A DNA stretch of 64,000 nt from Pleodorina starrii (lineage: Eukaryota > Chlorophyta > Chlorophyceae > Chlamydomonadales > Volvocaceae): NCBI GenBank assembly GCA_030267565.1, contig BRXU01000048.1, positions 372,001-436,000 of the forward strand. The letters are read 5' to 3'. The position numbers and the translations under genes are program-made. Below, piece after piece: positions 60,336 to 64,000 of this stretch; positions within the stretch are counted from its first letter, which is position 1; every line of letters starts with the position of its first letter. A model generated the notes under the pieces. It ran no database searches and was not told the origin of the DNA. It worked only from the letters and a program-made list of their open reading frames with translations.

Positions 60336-61073
60336 ATGTGTAACGCTTCCCGCTGCCCCACGGACACCCACCCCGCCGCCACAGAGCTTCAGCTCCGTAG
60401 TCTGGCATACCTCGACCCCGCAGCGGCCGCCATACAAACCGCCTGGCGCAAACCTCAGCACGCGCCCGTCATACGAACCCGGGTCATCCGACATGGATCC
60501 CTCGACGGCACCGCCTTCACCGCTGTTGATGCTGCTGCTGTTGCGGCGACGGCGGCACCGCAGCTGCCACCCCCGCCGCAGCCACGCCGGCGGCGGCGCG
60601 CCTCCGCCCATGCAAACAGCCAGAACATACCTCCCACTGCAGGGGGAGCGGCGGAGGGCCAGGTTGCCCCGGAGTTTTACCAGGCGCAGATGTTGACGGC
60701 GGCGGCGCCGCCGCTGCCAATGGGCGCCACGGTCAGCCGCGCGCCGGTGGTGCTGCCCCACGGCGGCCGCGTTACCAAAGCCACGGGCCTGGTGCTGCGG
60801 GAGTGGGGCGCGCTCTACCCGCAGGCCTGGGTGCCCGGCGGCGCGCCGCTGCCGATGACAATGACGAGGCATAGCGCGACGGCGACGGGGAAAGGGGCGC
60901 TGCCTCCGCCGGCGGCGCTGGATTCGATGGTAGTTGTGGAGAGGCAAGACGCCGCGGATTGGCGGCGCGCAACGTCAGCGGGCGGCGCGGCGGCGACGGC
61001 GACGGCGGCCCGGGGCGGAGTGAGAGCTAAGGGGATGGGCGGAGACGTTGGGGATGCGGACGAGGGGCTTTAG
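60336..61073 (+). CDS. hypothetical protein with an IQ-like motif
   Basis: This is a 245-codon open frame. Near residue 30 the segment AAAAIQTAWRKPQ fits the first half of a calmodulin-binding IQ motif. The remainder is Ala/Pro-rich with a few ordered stretches (APEFYQAQML, TGLVLREWGALYPQAWVPGG). It could be complete or the first exon of a longer gene. It precedes the STPGR gene on the same strand by about 400 bp and could even belong to it, although the frame ends in a stop and I saw no donor linking them. No family was recognised. Confidence 0.45.
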   Translation: MCNASRCPTDTHPAATELQLRSLAYLDPAAAAIQTAWRKPQHAPVIRTRVIRHGSLDGTAFTAVDAAAVAATAAPQLPPPPQPRRRRRASAHANSQNIPPTAGGAAEGQVAPEFYQAQMLTAAAPPLPMGATVSRAPVVLPHGGRVTKATGLVLREWGALYPQAWVPGGAPLPMTMTRHSATATGKGALPPPAALDSMVVVERQDAADWRRATSAGGAAATATAARGGVRAKGMGGDVGDADEGL

Positions 61074-61453
61074 AGAGCGGAGGGAGGGGCTTCTGGCGGA
61101 TAGGGTTTAGGGTTGAAGTCTTAATGTGTCTTGGTGTGGCTTCTCAGGCTCCGTGTTCTCGATCCGCTTCGGTCGCTTCCCTGGACCAGGTTCCGCCATT
61201 CGCCACCCGCGCACCCCATATTCCCTATTTCCCTTCCATCCTCACCCGCACTGTCCCGCACCCGTTTCCTTGTCACCGCACCTCGCCGCCTCCTTAGAGC
61301 CTCTTCGTCCCCTCCTCCCGTTGCCTTCGTCCCGCCTCTGCTGCGGTTCCGCGGCTTTCTTACCCTCCACCCCAGCCTCCTCGCCGCCGCCAGGCCAAGC
61401 CCCAAGGCCACCCGGCAAGCTGCCGCTGCCCCGCCTGCTCCGCCGCCTCCCTT

Positions 61454-63818
61454 GTGGCGCTCTACTACTCGGGCTCGGACTTCGAATCGGGGGTCTCCGA
61501 AGACGAGTCGCCAGGGCCGGGGCAGTACGACGTGACTGCGACGGCGGGCGCACTGGGACGCAGCGGCCCCGCCTTCACCATTCGGGGCCGCACCGCACCT
61601 CCCTCGGCGGCTCTCATTCACCCAGAGGCATCCAAGGTGCCTGGTGAGTGGGGCCTTATAGGGGTTAAGGGAGTGGGGCAGCATGAACCCAGGTGAATGG
61701 AGCAGCATGAAGCGCCTGGGACCCGGGAGGATAGAGGAGAGTGGGGCGCTGTTTTAAAGTGGGGACCAAGGCGCTGGCTGATCAGCCTGCGCATGAAGCG
61801 TGAGTGTGAGCGCACGATGTGGGCAGTGTGTGGGGAGGGGTATCCTGGGGGGAAGTGCGGGGGTTTGCCTAGGCTAGCAAGCTGATATTGCTGTTGCTGC
61901 CGCCGCTGCCGCGCTGCCGCTGTTGGTCCCACTGTCAGGCCCCGGCGCCTACAACGTGCCGCGCGTCACTGCGGAGGGTCCCGCCTTCACCATCAAGGGC
62001 CGCCCCCGCGCCCCCAGCACCCTGCCTGACGACCTGCCGGGCCCCGGAGAGTACCACGACCCCGCCAGGACCACCATGTGGGTGCCAAGTAGGGTCCGCA
62101 GTGGGTCGGCAGGGGGCCGGTCCGAAGCGGTCAGGTTCAATGCCGGCAGGGCGGGGCGGGGGGGGGCACCTTTGCGTCGTGCTGCTGGACTGGACCGCAC
62201 GGGAGCACGGGTAGAGGGTTTAGGCGGGGGCGTTGGCGAGAGCGGTGGAGCCCCGCTCATGGAGGGCAGGGACTCCCAGCATCCCACTCGATGCGGGCTC
62301 CACTGAACAGGCAGGACCGCTTGCTCTTTCCATAGGCCACATCCTGGCCGGAGCAGACTCTCTTTCGCCCGAGCTCACTGACGTGTCTCCCTATGGTACA
62401 GCCCCGCTGATGCATCCAGCGTTGCTGCTCCCTGGCCGCACACTTCCACCGCCGCATCCTTGGCCTCCTTCCGCCCGCTCGCCCCACCGCCCATTTCTCC
62501 GCCGCCCTGCTGGACGCTGCTGTCCGCGCAGTCGCGACGGCCCGGCATTCACACTGGCTGGCAAGGCCAAGCGCAAGTTCGAGACGGATGCTCCGGGGCC
62601 GGGAGCCTACCTGGTGGAGGGAACCAGCAGAACGGGTGGGTGGGGGGTGCTGGGTTGCGTCGGGATGTACACTGCAACACCACAGGATGTCTGTTTGGTC
62701 CTCTGGGAACGGTCCAAACCCTGAATGGATGAATGAATTGGGCAAAGCCTGTTGGGCAGAAGCCGGTCAAAGCACAGGGTGCAAACGGCAAGTGCCCTCC
62801 GTCCCTGCGTCAGTTGGCCTCCGTGATGTGCTTGACTCCGCGACTGTGCCCCGTGGGTCGGTGTCGCCGCCGCCCCCAGGCCCCGCCGTCACCATCGCCG
62901 GCCGGCGTCGACCGCGCGCCCCAGAGCCCACCCCGGGGCCGCAGGACTACCAGCAGGGGCGGGCGCTGTCGCCGGGGCGGGACGGGCCCGCGTACACCAT
63001 CGGCGGCAGGTGGGGCTGCGGGGTGCTGGCAGGGCGCCGGAACGCAAATCCTGGCGTTGGTCTGGGATGTGCTCCCTGCTGGGCAACTGGGTCACTTGAC
63101 CCGCCCACGGGTAGGGTGTTGACGGAAAGAGACTGCAGGCTCCGTTCCGTTCAGTTGCGAGCCACTCGCGGGCCCGCGGGTTCGACCCCCGATCGAGCTT
63201 CGAACGGCCTGTTGCGCCGTGTGTCAGGGAGTCCCCTGGGGATTTCCGTCGACACAGCACCGCTCCTGGCACCTGACCCGCGGGTCGGTAGCCCCATCGA
63301 TATACCAACCCATTGAAAAACGGATTGCTTGATTGCCCCCCAACGAATCAGACTGGACCCCAAGCCCAACACCGACGTCCCGGCGCCCGGAGAGTACGAA
63401 CTGCCGACCGCCTGGCGGACCGGTGCGTGTTCGGTTGGTTGGTTGGTTGGTTGGTTGGGTTTGCTGATGCGGTTAATGTCCTGCACTCTTGGCATAGCTG
63501 CGGTACTGCACTGGCGCCTGGGGAGGGAGCGCATGTGCCGGGTGGTGCGGAATGCATGAGGAGGCCGCCGTCCAGCTCTTGGTGGCCGCCAGCTCCTCCA
63601 GCGCGTTTCCATGTCTGTGCCACCTTGACGTCCCGTGCAGGCCCCGCCGTGACCTTCGCCGGCAAGCCAGCCCCCCTGCCCGACCCGGAGCCCTCCCCCG
63701 GGCCCGGCCAGTATCACGCCCCGGCCCGCCCCGGCGAGGGCCTGCCCGCGTTCAGTTTCGGAGGCCGCGCCCCCGAACAGCCACCCGACGACCTGCCCGG
63801 CCCGGGCCAGTACCACAG
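61454..63818 (+). CDS. STPGR (sperm-tail PG-rich) repeat protein, incomplete at the right edge
   Basis: Exons 61454(approx.)-61643, 61939-62077, 62532-62635, 62880-63009, 63352-63422 and 63641-63818 join with consistent phases (1, 2, 1, 2, 1). The product is a series of STPGR repeats: SPGPGQYDV, then GPAFTIRGR, GPGAYNV, GPAFTIKGR, GPGEYHD, GPAFTLAGK, GPGAYLV, GPAVTIAGR, APGEYEL, GPAVTFAGK, GPGQYHA and GPGQYH. This PGP-x-Y / GPA-x-T-x-x-G pattern is that of SHIPPO/ODF3-like proteins, which bind microtubules, often inside ciliary doublets. Several introns split the first Gly of a GP unit. The true start lies upstream. An acceptor at about 61410 could extend exon 1. The last exon ends at a possible GC donor (CACAG|GCAAGC), and later exons lie beyond the window. 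Confidence 0.82.
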
Positions 63819-64000
63819 GCAAGCCGCAAGCGTCTGGCGCCTCCTTCCCATCGCTTCGGAACGCCCGCTTGTGGTGCCCTCCCCCCAACCACACACACAC
63901 ACTTCTATCCGGAGCGGCCTAAGTTGCCGCGTCGCCCGCAAACCTCGCAGACGGTCTCACGCCCAGTCTTGCCCTCGCATCGCCGTTGCCGGCTCCCTCT

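Noticed and set aside
1..64000. CRISPR arrays, operons, prophage or bacterial defence systems
   Set aside because: No regular spaced repeats exist, and the genes are intron-rich eukaryotic ones on alternating strands.

Overview
The window looks like nuclear DNA from a volvocine green alga (Chlamydomonas/Volvox type). The exons are GC-rich, with Ala/Gly/Pro-rich coding sequence. Genes carry many short introns with GTGAGT/GTAAGT-like donors and C-rich tracts before CAG acceptors. TGTAA, the volvocine poly(A) signal, lies behind several genes. The proteins also fit a plant-lineage, ciliated cell: a plastid-targeted membrane protein, a guanylate cyclase, a long coiled-coil protein and a sperm-tail PG-rich (STPGR) repeat protein. 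I cannot name the species from the sequence.

Layout. 1-1130 is a dispersed-repeat copy. 1271-3652 (+) is a TraB/PrgY-family protein, convergent with a small MAPEG-family membrane protein (5108-5639, -). 5979-6818 (+) is a proline-rich hypothetical. 7614-10495 (-) is an ER tail-anchored ubiquitin-conjugating enzyme of the UBE2J2/UBC32-34 class. 11181-14722 (-) is a 935-residue protein of unknown function with a possible beta-propeller and a C-terminal coiled coil. 14890-16150 holds a second repeat copy, followed by a 5'-truncated LINE-like 3' end with a string of hairpins (16167-16660). 19027-20889 (-) is a multi-pass, probably plastid-targeted membrane protein. 24521-34493 (+) is a very large PAS-domain class III nucleotide cyclase with guanylate-type residues. 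About 40.6-53.6 kb (-) is one long coiled-coil gene of more than 20 exons. 54984-58059 (-) is FANCL, the E3 ligase of the Fanconi anaemia pathway. 58310-59435 is a near-perfect inverted repeat with 450-bp arms. 60336-61073 (+) is an IQ-motif hypothetical. 61454-63818 (+) is an STPGR-repeat protein that runs off the right edge.

These are unrelated nuclear genes, not an operon. A possible shared theme is the cilium (cyclase, coiled-coil protein, STPGR protein), but the sequence does not prove it. The most unusual signals are a dispersed 12-bp palindrome found in exons and non-coding DNA alike, the 450-bp foldback element, an 18-nt microexon in the cyclase, and an 85-bp tandem duplication in FANCL that doubles a splice acceptor.

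Exon models were built by hand from splice consensus, reading phase and family resemblance. Where consecutive phases agree I am fairly confident. The 5' ends of the cyclase and STPGR genes and the 3' end of the coiled-coil gene are unresolved.
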